A DNA stretch of 19,831 bases, from NCBI GenBank assembly GCA_934121885.1, contig CAKOVH010000017.1:1-19831 (forward strand). The letters run 5' to 3'. Within the stretch, counting starts at the first letter, position 1; every line of letters starts with the position of its first letter. Below are positions 1 to 8,184 of the stretch, piece by piece. This DNA comes from an uncultured Clostridia bacterium (GTDB taxonomy: Bacteria; Bacillota; Clostridia; TANB77; CAG-508). The notes under the pieces are model-generated. The model saw nothing but the letters and a program-made list of their open reading frames with translations. It ran no database searches and was not told the DNA's origin. A program made the translations under genes and the position numbers.

Positions 1-77
<77 letters not shown>

Positions 78-126
78 TTTTTTTGTATAGGGAAATCTAT
101 GATTTTCGAACTTTAATTAACATTTT

Positions 127-217
127 GGAGGCTTACCCAAGTGGTTGAAGGGGACAGTTTGCTAAACTGTTAGGGTTCGCAAGGGCCGCGAGGGTTCAAA
201 TCCCTCAGCTTCCGCCA
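127..217 (+). tRNA. tRNA-Ser(GCU)
   Basis: This is a complete serine tRNA reading AGC/AGU codons. Acceptor GGAGGCT (127-133) pairs with AGCTTCC (207-213) with one G-U pair. The anticodon stem ACAGT/ACTGT (154-158/166-170) encloses loop TTGCTAA with anticodon GCT at 161-163. A long variable arm, a T-arm GAGGG-TTCAAAT-CCCTC (190-206), discriminator G214 and an encoded CCA (215-217) complete the molecule. It lies 49 bp after the UGA isoacceptor and is probably co-transcribed with it. Confidence 0.97.
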
Positions 218-221
218 AAAG

Positions 222-251
222 GATACTTGTTTTAACAGGTATCTTTTTTTT
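222..251 (+). terminator. Intrinsic terminator of the tRNA-Ser pair
   Basis: The stem is GATACTTGT/ACAGGTATC (222-230/235-243) with one G-U pair and a short T/A loop, followed by a run of eight T (244-251). It begins five bases after the CCA of tRNA-Ser(GCU), so it should end the tRNA transcript. Confidence 0.88.
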
Positions 252-296
252 GTCATATTATAAGATTATTTAAATAATATATACTGGGTGATAATT

Positions 297-1157
297 ATGA
301 AAATGGCATTGTGTTTATCTGGTGGTGGTGTAAAGGGCGCAGCTCATATTGGAGCGTTAAAAGCATTTGAAGAGGCAAATATTGAGTTTAATTATATATC
401 TGGAACATCATCAGGGAGCATTGTAGCATCTTTATATGCAGTAGGATATTCTTCAGATGAAATATATCATTTATTTAAAAAGTATGCTAAAAAGATAAGA
501 TATATCGATATGGGAGCTATAATAAAAATACTAAAGAACTTAATAACAAAAAGAAAGTTTATTGTAGAAGGTTTAAATAGTGGAAGAGCAATCGAAAAAG
601 CTATTACTGATGCATGTGCGAAAAAGGGAATATATACTATTGGAAAGGTACAAAAGGAATTGTTAGTACCAAGCGTTGCTTTAGATACTGGGAAAATATA
701 TTTTTTTAATTCTATGAAAAGAAGAGCCACTTATTCAGATGAGGTAGTATATGATGATAGAATAGAAATTGGAAAAGCTGTTAGGGCAAGTTCAAGTTAT
801 CCGGGTGTATTTATCCCGTGTGAATATAACGGGATAAAACTTATAGATGGGGGAATACGTGAGAATACTCCTTGGAGAGAATGGAAAAAGGTTGGCGTAG
901 ATAAGGTAATTTGCATTGGATTTGAAACACAGAAAGAGACAAAGGAAGAAAAAAATATGGTAGATGTTATTAGTGATTCACTTGGAATTTTGTGCCATGA
1001 ATTATCAAATTATGAACTATATGGAGTGGATTATTTACTAAAAATACAAACAAAAGATGTATCTTTATTAGATACAAAGCAGATTGAGTATTTATATGAG
1101 CAAGGATATAAGCAAGCAAAACAATTTATAAAGGTTGAATTAAATAAAATATTATGA
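297..1157 (+). CDS. Patatin-like phospholipase family protein
   Basis: This is a cytoplasmic serine acyl hydrolase of the patatin family (bacterial RssA/YlbK-like), expected to cleave acyl esters of lipids; its substrate cannot be told from sequence. From the chosen start, the oxyanion loop SGGGVKG lies at about residues 8-14. The nucleophile elbow GTSSG lies at about 36-40 with Ser38 as catalytic serine, and the catalytic aspartate is Asp184 in a DGG motif. The length (286 residues) is normal and there is no signal peptide. The start is chosen at ATG 297 because GGTGAT (287-292) is a plausible Shine-Dalgarno. GTG 288 would overlap that site, and ATG 303 is also possible. The AIM24-like gene follows after 28 bp, suggesting an operon. 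Confidence 0.9.
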   Translation: MKMALCLSGGGVKGAAHIGALKAFEEANIEFNYISGTSSGSIVASLYAVGYSSDEIYHLFKKYAKKIRYIDMGAIIKILKNLITKRKFIVEGLNSGRAIEKAITDACAKKGIYTIGKVQKELLVPSVALDTGKIYFFNSMKRRATYSDEVVYDDRIEIGKAVRASSSYPGVFIPCEYNGIKLIDGGIRENTPWREWKKVGVDKVICIGFETQKETKEEKNMVDVISDSLGILCHELSNYELYGVDYLLKIQTKDVSLLDTKQIEYLYEQGYKQAKQFIKVELNKIL

Positions 1158-1185
1158 TAATATACCTAAAAAGGAGGAAAATAAA

Positions 1186-1869
1186 ATGAGATATCAAATT
1201 ATAGGAAAAACAGTACCAACAGTGGAGGTAACATTAAATAGGGGAGAATCTATGTATACTCAAAGAGGAGGTATGACATATCAAACACAAGGAATAAAGA
1301 TGGAAACAAACGCCCGTGGAGGTTTAATGAAGAGCCTAGGAAGAATGTTTACAGGTGAATCAATTTTTATGAGTACATATACAGCTGAAATAGATAATGC
1401 ACAAATTGCGTTTGCTACAACAATTCCAGGAGATATTAAGGCAATCAATTTGTCGGAAATACCAAATGGTATGACACTACAAAAAGGTGCATTCTTATGT
1501 GCAGAACCAGGTGTAGATATTAGTGTAACATTCTCAAAAAGATTTTCAGCAGGGTTATTTGGGGGAGAAGGATTTATCTTACAAAAAGCTCAAGGAAATG
1601 GAATGTTATTCTTAGAAGTAGATGGAGATCCAATTGAAAAAGTTTTAGCCCCAGGTGAAGTATTAAAAGTAGATACAGGAAATGTAGTAGCTTTTGAAAA
1701 TACTGTATCATATGAAATTGAAACTGTTAAAGGATTAGGAAACATTATTCTTGGAGGGGAAGGATTATTTTTAACAAAACTTGTAGGACCAGGAAGAGTA
1801 ATTATTCAGTCTCAAAATTTTGGGGATTTTGCAGGTAGAATTATTTCTATGATGCCTAAATCAAATTAA
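1186..1869 (+). CDS. TIGR00266/AIM24 family protein
   Basis: The 227-residue product matches the widespread AIM24 (DUF124, TIGR00266) family of beta-rich proteins, whose molecular role in bacteria is not established. Recognisable features are the N-terminal pattern VEVTLNRGESMYTQRGGM (about residues 13-30), the glycine-rich middle (GLFGGEGFILQKAQGNG) and the repeat-like C-terminal GLGNIILGGEGLFLTKLVGPG. There is no signal peptide or membrane segment. The start is supported by AAAGGAGGAAAAT just upstream of ATG 1186. It is the second gene after the patatin-like lipase and is followed directly by a terminator. The family call is from motif recognition; function is left open. Confidence 0.9.
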   Translation: MRYQIIGKTVPTVEVTLNRGESMYTQRGGMTYQTQGIKMETNARGGLMKSLGRMFTGESIFMSTYTAEIDNAQIAFATTIPGDIKAINLSEIPNGMTLQKGAFLCAEPGVDISVTFSKRFSAGLFGGEGFILQKAQGNGMLFLEVDGDPIEKVLAPGEVLKVDTGNVVAFENTVSYEIETVKGLGNIILGGEGLFLTKLVGPGRVIIQSQNFGDFAGRIISMMPKSN

Positions 1870-1889
1870 AAAAAGAGTACAATTAAAAA

Positions 1890-1929
1890 AATTTCTATAC
1901 AATTTAATTTGTATAGAAATTCTTTTTTT
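1890..1929. terminator. Bidirectional terminator between converging genes
   Basis: A perfect 13-bp stem (1890-1902 with 1909-1921; arm AATTTCTATACAA) has a six-base loop. On the plus strand it is followed by C and seven T. On the minus strand it is followed by TTTTTT (complement of 1884-1889). It starts 21 bp after the AIM24-like stop and adjoins the stop of the minus-strand dehydratase gene at 1931, so it can serve both transcripts. Confidence 0.88.
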
Positions 1930-1930
1930 A

Positions 1931-4900
1931 TTAATTATTTGCAGTTATTTTTTCATCATCTGATTTTGTATTCTCAGATTCTAATGCTTTCTTTTCTTGT
2001 TCTTGTCTTTTTAAATTATCTTTTGCAACAGTCATTAAAAGCTTAATTCTGTTTGTTTGATTTGCTTCACTTGCTCCTGGGTCATAGTCAATTGGTGAAA
2101 TATTGGCATCAGGATATGTATTTCTAATTGTTTTTATAACACCTTTTCCAACAACGTGGTTTGGAAGACAGGCAAAAGGTTGAACACATACGATATTTGG
2201 TATACCATGTTCAATATATTCAACCATTTCAGCTGTTAAAAACCAACCTTCACCAGTTTGATTTCCAATAGAAAGAATATCTTTAACTTTATCTTCAAGC
2301 TCCCATATATCACATGGTTGTAAGTATCCTTTTTTAGAATGGCTTAGAGCAATTCGTTCGTCTTTTTCTAATATATCAATTAATTTAATTGCTGTTTTAA
2401 ATAATTTAGCTTTTAATTTATCTGTTTTGATTAATTGATTAAATGTAATTTTGTGAGTTGCAATAAATTTTACAAATCCCATAAAATCTGGTAAAACGAC
2501 TTCAGCGCCTTCTTCTTCTAATTTATCTGCAACAAAGTTATTTCCGAAAGGATGATATTTAATTAATACTTCACCTACAATACCTACTTTAGGCTTTTGT
2601 ATTGATGTATCTAATTTAATTTTCTCAAAATCATCTACAATATCATAAATACTCTTTTTAAATTCTTTTAAACTTGATTTATCTAAAAGTTTTTTGCATT
2701 TTTCCATCCATTCATCGAATAATTTTTGAGATTCACCTTTATGTACTTCATAAGCTCTATTTTTAGTAAGCATTTTTTGTAATAAATCTGCGTAAACAAC
2801 CATTTTTAGAAGCTTTTCGATTAAAGGTAATGTAATTTTAAATCCAGGCATTTTTTCCATACCAACTACATTGAAAGATATAACTGGAACATTCTCAAAT
2901 CCAGCATCTTTTAATGCTTTACGAATAAATCCTATATAGTTTGTTGCTCTACAACCTCCACCAGTTTGAGACATTATTAAAGCTGTTTTATTTAAATCAT
3001 ATTTACCAGATTCTAATGCTTCAATCATTTGACCTGTAACTAAAATAGATGGGTAGCAAGCATCATTATTAACATATTTTAAACCAGTTTCTACTGTATG
3101 ATTTGTACAATTTCTTAAAAGTTCAACTTTATATCCACATGAACGAACAGCAGCCTCTAACAATTCAAAATGTACAGGAGCCATCTGTGGAATTAAAATT
3201 GTATATTCATCTCTCATATCTTTAGTAAATATTTTTTTATGAATTTCATAGCTGCCATTACCTTTTTGTAAATCTTTATTTTTCATACGTTTATTCATAC
3301 TTGCTAAAAGTGAACGAATTCTTATTCTAACAGCTCCAAGGTTATTAATTTCATCTATTTTTATTAATGTATACATTTTTCCGTAACTTGTAAGGATTTC
3401 TTCAACTTGGTCTGTTGTTACTGCATCAACTCCACAACCAAAAGAGTTTAATTGAACTAATTCTAAATTATCATGTTTTCCTACAAATTCAGCAGCTGCA
3501 TATAATCTAGAATGGAACATCCATTGATCAACAACACGGATTGGTCTTTTGGCTTCAGCTAAATTTGCTATACTATCTTCTGTTAATACACACAATCCTA
3601 AACTTGTAATTAATGTGTCTATTCCATGGTTTACCTCAGGATCAACATGATATGGACGTCCAGATAATACAATACCTCTTAAATTATTTTCATCAATATA
3701 TTTAACAGTTTCTTCACCTTTTTTATGAATATCATCTCTACATTTTTGATATTCTTCCTCAGCCTTTTTAGCTGCAATCATTAGTTCTTTTTTAGTAAAG
3801 TTATATTCTGCAAATTCAGGAAGTTCTAAAATAGTTTTTACAAGATCTTTTTGGTCAAAAGGTAAAAATGGATTTATGAATTTTATATTTTTATCCTTTA
3901 ATTCCTCTACATTGTTTTTTAATACTTCTGAATAAGATATAACTATTGGGCAATTATAGTGGTTATCTGCTTTTTCATATTCTTTTCTTGAATATGGCAT
4001 ACATGGATAAAATATTGTCTTTATACCTTGATCAATTAAACTAATAATATGTCCATGAGATAATTTAGCTGGGAAACATACAGATTCCGAAGGCATTGAT
4101 TCCATTCCTTTTTCATAGGTCTTACGATTACTTTTTTCTGAAAGTACAACCCTAAATCCTAAGTTTGTTAAGAATGTAAACCAAAATGGATAATCTTCAT
4201 ACATATTTAATACTCTAGGAATACCAATTGTGCCTCTTGTAGCATCTTTTTCATCAAGTGGAGTATATCCAAATATTCTTTCAAATTTATACTTAACAAG
4301 GTTTGGAAGTTCTGTTTTTTTATCAACAATTCCTGCACCCTTTTCACAACGATTTCCTGAAATATACTTACTTCCATTGCTAAATTTATTAATAGTAAGT
4401 AAGCAATGATTTTCACATCCATTGCAACGAATGTGTGAGATATCAATCTTTAAGCTATCTAAATCTTCTGGCTTAGATATTGTAGATTTATATTCCATAT
4501 CTAAATTTGTTTCATATTGTTCTTTTGCAAGTAAAGCAACACCATAAGCTCCCATTAAACCTGCAATATCAGGTCTTACAACATTTTTCCCAACGATAAG
4601 TTCGAAAGCTCTTAATACAGCATCATTATAGAAAGTACCACCTTGAACGACAATATGGTTACCTAGTGTTTTTACATCTCTAACTTTCATAACCTTTTGA
4701 ATTGCATTTTTTATAACTGAATATGAAAGTCCAGCAGATATATCTCCAACAGAATAACCTTCTTTTTGAGCTTGTTTAATTTTAGAGTTCATAAATACAG
4801 TACATCTAGAACCTAAATCAACTGGTCTTCTTGCTTCAATAGCTGCCTTTACAAATTCCTCAATAGATAAACCTAAACTTTTAGCAAATGTTTCTATAAA

Positions 4901-6253
4901 TGATCCACATCCAGATGAACATGCTTCATTTAGCATAATATTATCTATTGCACCATTTTTCATTTTTATATATTTCATGTCTTGACCACCAATGTCAACA
5001 ATGCTTGTAACATTTGGCATAAATTTTTTTGCAGCTGTATAATGAGCAATTGTTTCAATTTCATTCAAATCAACATTTAGAGCTGTTTGAATTAATTTTT
5101 CTCCATAGCCTGTAACACCACTGTATCTAATTGTAACAGCTTCTGGTAATTCACTATATAATTGTCTTAACATTTTAATAACACTTTGAAGAGGATTTCC
5201 TTCATTACTATTATATAAAGAATAAAGAAGTCTACCTTCATCATCAATTAGAACGAGCTTAGTTGTTGTTGAACCTGCGTCAATACCAACATATGCATTT
5301 CCACTATATGTTTTTAAATCTGCCTTTTCTACTGTATCTTTTTCATGTCTTTGTTTAAATTCATCATACTCTGCATCAATTGAGAATAAAGGAGATAAAG
5401 GATTTGAAGTATCATCATGAGATGCTTTTAATACTTCAATTTTACTTCTTAATTTTTGAGCAGTAATTAAATGAGCACTTACTGAATCTATTGCAGCTCC
5501 TTTAGCAACTAATAAATGAGCTTCTTCAGGTATAATAATCTCCTCATCTGTTAAGTGCAAAGTTTCTATAAACCTGTTTCTTAATTCAGATAAATAATTT
5601 AAAGGACCTCCTAAAAATGCAACTTTTCCTCTAATTGGTCTTCCACAAGCAAGACCACTAATTGTTTGATTTACAACGGCTTGGAAAATTGATGCTGCAA
5701 TATCTTCTTTGGCAGCTCCTTCATTAAGAAGTGGTTGTATATCTGTTTTAGCAAAAACACCGCATCTTGAGGCTATTGGATAAATCATTTTATGATTTTT
5801 AGCAAGTTCATTAAGACCTGTTGGATCTGTATGTAAAAGTGAAGCCATTTGATCAATAAAAGCTCCTGTTCCACCTGCACAAGTACCATTCATACGTTGC
5901 TCAATTGATTTATCAAAGTATATAATTTTAGCATCCTCACCACCTAATTCAATAACAACATCAGTTTGTGGGATATATTTTTCTACAGCTCTTTTACAAG
6001 AAACAACTTCTTGAATAAATGGTAAATCTAAAAATTTAGATGCAGACATTGCACCAGAACCAGTTAGTGCTATTGTAAATTCTGAATCTGGATATTTATC
6101 TGCTAAAGATGATAAAACGTTACATACTGTATTTTTAGTGTCTGAAAAGTGTCTTTGATAATCACAGTATATAGTTTCTAAATTATCATTCATAACTACT
6201 ATTTTTACTGTTGTAGAACCTACATCAAGTCCAACATGTAATACATTATTCAT
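1931..6253 (-). CDS. 2-hydroxyacyl-CoA dehydratase-type protein with two fused activase (BadF/HgdC-like) ATPase domains
   Basis: The 1440-residue protein belongs to the large CoA-substrate enzyme activase family. The first ASKHA ATPase domain begins GLDVGSTTVK (about residues 8-17), has ELGGEDAK at 102-109, and Cys125 (NGTCAGGTG) and Cys164 (SRCGVF), the positions that bridge a [4Fe-4S] cluster in HgdC dimers. A second ATPase domain repeats this from about 321: GIDAGSTTTK, DIGGQD at 420-425, Cys445 and Cys484. A cysteine cluster (Cys610, 613, 617, 636) introduces a DUF2229/HgdB-like region running to the C terminus, ending in a charged tail. In characterised relatives ATP hydrolysis drives an electron into a dehydratase or reductase; the substrate here is unknown. 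AGGAG precedes ATG 6253. It is monocistronic by its own promoter and terminator. Confidence 0.9.
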   Translation of the reverse strand: MNNVLHVGLDVGSTTVKIVVMNDNLETIYCDYQRHFSDTKNTVCNVLSSLADKYPDSEFTIALTGSGAMSASKFLDLPFIQEVVSCKRAVEKYIPQTDVVIELGGEDAKIIYFDKSIEQRMNGTCAGGTGAFIDQMASLLHTDPTGLNELAKNHKMIYPIASRCGVFAKTDIQPLLNEGAAKEDIAASIFQAVVNQTISGLACGRPIRGKVAFLGGPLNYLSELRNRFIETLHLTDEEIIIPEEAHLLVAKGAAIDSVSAHLITAQKLRSKIEVLKASHDDTSNPLSPLFSIDAEYDEFKQRHEKDTVEKADLKTYSGNAYVGIDAGSTTTKLVLIDDEGRLLYSLYNSNEGNPLQSVIKMLRQLYSELPEAVTIRYSGVTGYGEKLIQTALNVDLNEIETIAHYTAAKKFMPNVTSIVDIGGQDMKYIKMKNGAIDNIMLNEACSSGCGSFIETFAKSLGLSIEEFVKAAIEARRPVDLGSRCTVFMNSKIKQAQKEGYSVGDISAGLSYSVIKNAIQKVMKVRDVKTLGNHIVVQGGTFYNDAVLRAFELIVGKNVVRPDIAGLMGAYGVALLAKEQYETNLDMEYKSTISKPEDLDSLKIDISHIRCNGCENHCLLTINKFSNGSKYISGNRCEKGAGIVDKKTELPNLVKYKFERIFGYTPLDEKDATRGTIGIPRVLNMYEDYPFWFTFLTNLGFRVVLSEKSNRKTYEKGMESMPSESVCFPAKLSHGHIISLIDQGIKTIFYPCMPYSRKEYEKADNHYNCPIVISYSEVLKNNVEELKDKNIKFINPFLPFDQKDLVKTILELPEFAEYNFTKKELMIAAKKAEEEYQKCRDDIHKKGEETVKYIDENNLRGIVLSGRPYHVDPEVNHGIDTLITSLGLCVLTEDSIANLAEAKRPIRVVDQWMFHSRLYAAAEFVGKHDNLELVQLNSFGCGVDAVTTDQVEEILTSYGKMYTLIKIDEINNLGAVRIRIRSLLASMNKRMKNKDLQKGNGSYEIHKKIFTKDMRDEYTILIPQMAPVHFELLEAAVRSCGYKVELLRNCTNHTVETGLKYVNNDACYPSILVTGQMIEALESGKYDLNKTALIMSQTGGGCRATNYIGFIRKALKDAGFENVPVISFNVVGMEKMPGFKITLPLIEKLLKMVVYADLLQKMLTKNRAYEVHKGESQKLFDEWMEKCKKLLDKSSLKEFKKSIYDIVDDFEKIKLDTSIQKPKVGIVGEVLIKYHPFGNNFVADKLEEEGAEVVLPDFMGFVKFIATHKITFNQLIKTDKLKAKLFKTAIKLIDILEKDERIALSHSKKGYLQPCDIWELEDKVKDILSIGNQTGEGWFLTAEMVEYIEHGIPNIVCVQPFACLPNHVVGKGVIKTIRNTYPDANISPIDYDPGASEANQTNRIKLLMTVAKDNLKRQEQEKKALESENTKSDDEKITANN

Positions 6254-6318
6254 ATATATAAAACTCCTATCTAATTATCAATATAATGTGATTGAAAATA
6301 TTATATTCAACCAATCAT

Positions 6319-6347
6319 ATTGTATACGGAAATGAGAAATTTGTCAA
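6319..6347 (-). promoter_or_regulatory. Sigma-A-type promoter of the dehydratase/activase gene
   Basis: On the minus strand TTGACA (6342-6347) is followed after 17 bp by TACAAT (6319-6324), five of six matches at -10 and a perfect -35. Transcription should start near 6312, leaving a leader of roughly 60 bases with AGGAG before ATG 6253. Confidence 0.8.
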
Positions 6348-6356
6348 TTAATGAAA

Positions 6357-6374
6357 TGTGGAAAATGTGGAAAA
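6357..6374 (+). repeat. Tandem 9-mer TGTGGAAAA x2, DnaA-box-like
   Basis: Two identical 9-mers (6357-6365 and 6366-6374) abut exactly. Read on the minus strand each is TTTTCCACA, which fits the relaxed DnaA box TTWTNCACA. The pair sits just upstream of the -35 of the minus-strand promoter and in the shared divergent region. The same 9-mer also occurs once inside rlmH (near 11114), so single copies arise by chance; the exact tandem is the notable part. DnaA binding is inference. Confidence 0.4.
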
Positions 6375-6409
6375 ATACACCGATATTTTGTTAAAAATGT
6401 GAAATAAGG

Positions 6410-6436
6410 TTGTTCTAAAAATGACTTGTCTATAAT
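6410..6436 (+). promoter_or_regulatory. Possible promoter of the GerMN-domain gene
   Basis: TATAAT lies at 6431-6436, 29 bp before ATG 6466. The best -35 is TTGTTC (6410-6415) with a short 15-bp spacer. The -10 is convincing and the -35 is weak, so an alternative sigma factor or an activator may be involved. Confidence 0.45.
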
Positions 6437-6465
6437 AATATGTTATAAAAAAAGGAGGACTAATT

Positions 6466-7017
6466 ATGAATAAAAAATTGTTAATTTTATTAATTGTTGT
6501 GTTATTGGGAGTTGGAGGAGTTATATTTTTTATGTATAAAGGTAAAAAAGTGGAAACAATAACAGACTATAAACCACAAGAGGAAATTTCTGATGAACAA
6601 TTAAGACAAACAATTATCTCATTATATTTCAAAAATAAGGATTCAAATGATTTAGTTGTTGAAGGAAGATTAGTTGATGTAAAAAAATTGTTAAGTGAAC
6701 CATATAAGGTATTAATGGAATATTTATTGGAAGGACCTCGAAATGATAAATTAGAAAAATTAATTCCTGATGGAACAGTAATTAATAAAATAGAATTAAA
6801 AAAGGATATTTTATATATTGATTTTTCAAAAGAATTTATTGAAAAACACCAAGGTGGAGAAGAAATGGAAAGTAATACAATTTATTCAATTGTAAATACT
6901 ATGACTCAATTAACAGAGGTAAATGGAATAAAAATATTAATAGATGGAAAAGAAAATGAAGCATTTAAAGATGGCAAAATTAAATTTGATAATATTTTTG
7001 TAAAATTAGATAAATAA
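6466..7017 (+). CDS. GerMN domain-containing membrane-anchored protein
   Basis: The 183-residue product has an N-terminal membrane anchor (about residues 4-23, LLILLIVVLLGVGGVIFF) with no lipobox cysteine. It is followed by an extracytoplasmic GerMN domain: the pattern LLEGPRND, LIPDGTVINKIELKKDILYIDFS and SIVNTMTQLTEVNGIKILIDGK (about residues 80-170). GerMN occurs in the spore germination/sporulation protein GerM and in other envelope proteins; a role in the spore envelope is plausible here but not shown. AAAGGAGG precedes ATG 6466. It appears monocistronic, with an A/T-only hairpin after its stop. Confidence 0.85.
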   Translation: MNKKLLILLIVVLLGVGGVIFFMYKGKKVETITDYKPQEEISDEQLRQTIISLYFKNKDSNDLVVEGRLVDVKKLLSEPYKVLMEYLLEGPRNDKLEKLIPDGTVINKIELKKDILYIDFSKEFIEKHQGGEEMESNTIYSIVNTMTQLTEVNGIKILIDGKENEAFKDGKIKFDNIFVKLDK

Positions 7018-7193
7018 ATATTAAATTAAAATAAAAATAATTAAAAATAAGTTAATTATTTTTATTTTTTTATTTATTTTATATATAAATAATTATTTTA
7101 TTATATTTTATAATTAAATTAATTATTTTTAATTTTTATTTATATTATATTTAATTTTTTATTAATTATTTTAATATTTTATATAATTTAATT
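7018..7193. other. Extreme A/T tract between GerMN and the small minus-strand gene
   Basis: From 7052 to 7193 there are 142 consecutive bases without a single G or C, and from 7018 to 7205 only two G (7051, 7194). The left part is the GerMN hairpin and the right 28 bases are the end of the 52-codon gene. The middle has no coding signal, and I find no DnaA-box cluster around it, so I do not call it an origin. Confidence 0.8.
7028..7070 (+). terminator. A/T-only hairpin after the GerMN gene, probable terminator
   Basis: A 17-bp perfect inverted repeat (7028-7044 with 7052-7068) surrounds the loop AAATAAG. The right arm itself ends in a T-rich stretch running to 7071. With no G-C pair in the stem it is a weak terminator by normal criteria, but its length and position 10 bp after the stop fit that role. 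Confidence 0.5.
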
Positions 7194-7324
7194 GTATTAA
7201 TTAATCTGTGAAAATCATGTAAAAAATGTTCAACTTCAAAAAGGGAATTTACAGTTTGATCTTTTCTTTTTGCAAAATCTATTTTATTCTTTTTTTTATC
7301 TGGTTTAACCGGTTTATTTTCCAT
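7166..7324 (-). CDS. Small basic hypothetical protein, 52 residues
   Basis: An open reading frame runs from ATG 7324 to TAA at 7166. It encodes a lysine-rich N-terminal third (MENKPVKPDKKKNK), then a more amphipathic part (SLFEVEHFLHDFHRLINTIK, residues 27-46). No membrane segment or known family is recognised. Evidence that it is real: AGGAGA at minus-strand 7334-7339 lies at a usable distance upstream, and the first 43 codons keep normal base composition while everything beyond the stop is pure A/T. It is divergent from the trmN6-like gene, with their starts 83 bp apart. It is too short for most gene finders. Confidence 0.55.
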   Translation of the reverse strand: MENKPVKPDKKKNKIDFAKRKDQTVNSLFEVEHFLHDFHRLINTIKLYKILK

Positions 7325-7348
7325 ATATTAAAAATCTCCTAAATTAAT

Positions 7349-7377
7349 TTGATAAAAATAAATTTATATATTATAAT
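7349..7377 (+). promoter_or_regulatory. Promoter of the trmN6-rsmI operon
   Basis: TTGATA (7349-7354), a 17-bp spacer and TATAAT (7372-7377) form a near-consensus sigma-A promoter 30 bp before ATG 7407. Start of transcription is expected near 7384. Confidence 0.75.
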
Positions 7378-7406
7378 ATGAATGAAAAAATAATAGGTGA
7401 TAAAAT

Positions 7407-8177
7407 ATGGAAATAAAATTAAATGAAAATGAAAGAATAGACGACTTAGAAATAAAAGGAATGAAAATAATTCAAAATAAAAATGGTTTCTGTTTTGGAA
7501 TTGATAGTGTATTACTTTCTGATTTTGCAAAAGAAATAAAAAATGGTGCAAAATGTGTGGATTTAGGAACAGGCACTGGAATTCTTGGAATTTTATTATG
7601 TGCTAAAACTAATTTATCACAAATAATAGGAATAGAAATTCAAGAAGAAGTTGCAGAAATGGCAAATAGAAGTATTATTTTAAATAATTTAGAAAGTAAA
7701 TTTAAAATAATAAATATTAATTTAAAAGAAATAAAAAATAATAAAATTAATTATTTAGAAAAAAATAGTTTTGATTATATAATTACAAATCCACCATATA
7801 AAAAATTAAATACTGGAAAAATAAATGAAAATGAAAAAAAATTAATTTCGAGACATGAAATAACAGCAAGTTTAGACGATTTTATTGAGGTGGCAAATTA
7901 TTTATTAAAAGATAAGGGAACAATTTTTATGGTACATAGACCCGAAAGATTGGCAGATATTTTAGAAAAAATGCGAAAAGAAAAAATAGAACCAAAAGAA
8001 ATTAAATTTGTTTATCCAAAAATAAATGAAGAACCAAATTTAATATTAATAAAAGGCGTTAAAAATGCAAAACCGTTTTTAAAAATAAATAAACCATTAT
8101 ATATTTATAATGAAGATGGAAGTTATACAGATGAAATTTTAAATATATATAATAAAAAAAGAGAGGATTTAAAATAA
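7407..8177 (+). CDS. trmN6: tRNA1(Val) (adenine(37)-N6)-methyltransferase family protein
   Basis: This is a class I SAM-dependent N6-adenine methyltransferase of the TrmN6/YfiC (B. subtilis YabB) family, expected to modify a tRNA. The SAM site VDLGTGTGILGILL is at about residues 50-63 and the catalytic NPPY motif follows in ITNPPYKK (about 128-135). The N-terminal stretch GFCFGIDSVLLSDF is typical of the family. The length of 256 residues is normal. GGTGAT (7396-7401) precedes ATG 7407. rsmI follows after 7 bp, the same order as yabB-yabC in Bacillus, which supports the assignment. The exact target base is inferred from the family. Confidence 0.87.
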   Translation: MEIKLNENERIDDLEIKGMKIIQNKNGFCFGIDSVLLSDFAKEIKNGAKCVDLGTGTGILGILLCAKTNLSQIIGIEIQEEVAEMANRSIILNNLESKFKIININLKEIKNNKINYLEKNSFDYIITNPPYKKLNTGKINENEKKLISRHEITASLDDFIEVANYLLKDKGTIFMVHRPERLADILEKMRKEKIEPKEIKFVYPKINEEPNLILIKGVKNAKPFLKINKPLYIYNEDGSYTDEILNIYNKKREDLK

Positions 8178-8184
8178 TAAAATT

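Noticed and set aside
252..296. Promoter for the patatin-like gene.
   Set aside because: TTGTCA and TATACT exist but are 24 bp apart, and no other pair with proper spacing is visible.
7018..7205. A/T-only tract considered as an origin unwinding element, since yabB-rsmI-abrB lies near oriC in B. subtilis.
   Set aside because: There is no DnaA-box cluster beside it and no dnaA/dnaN; the two 9-mers at 6357-6374 are nearly 700 bp away.
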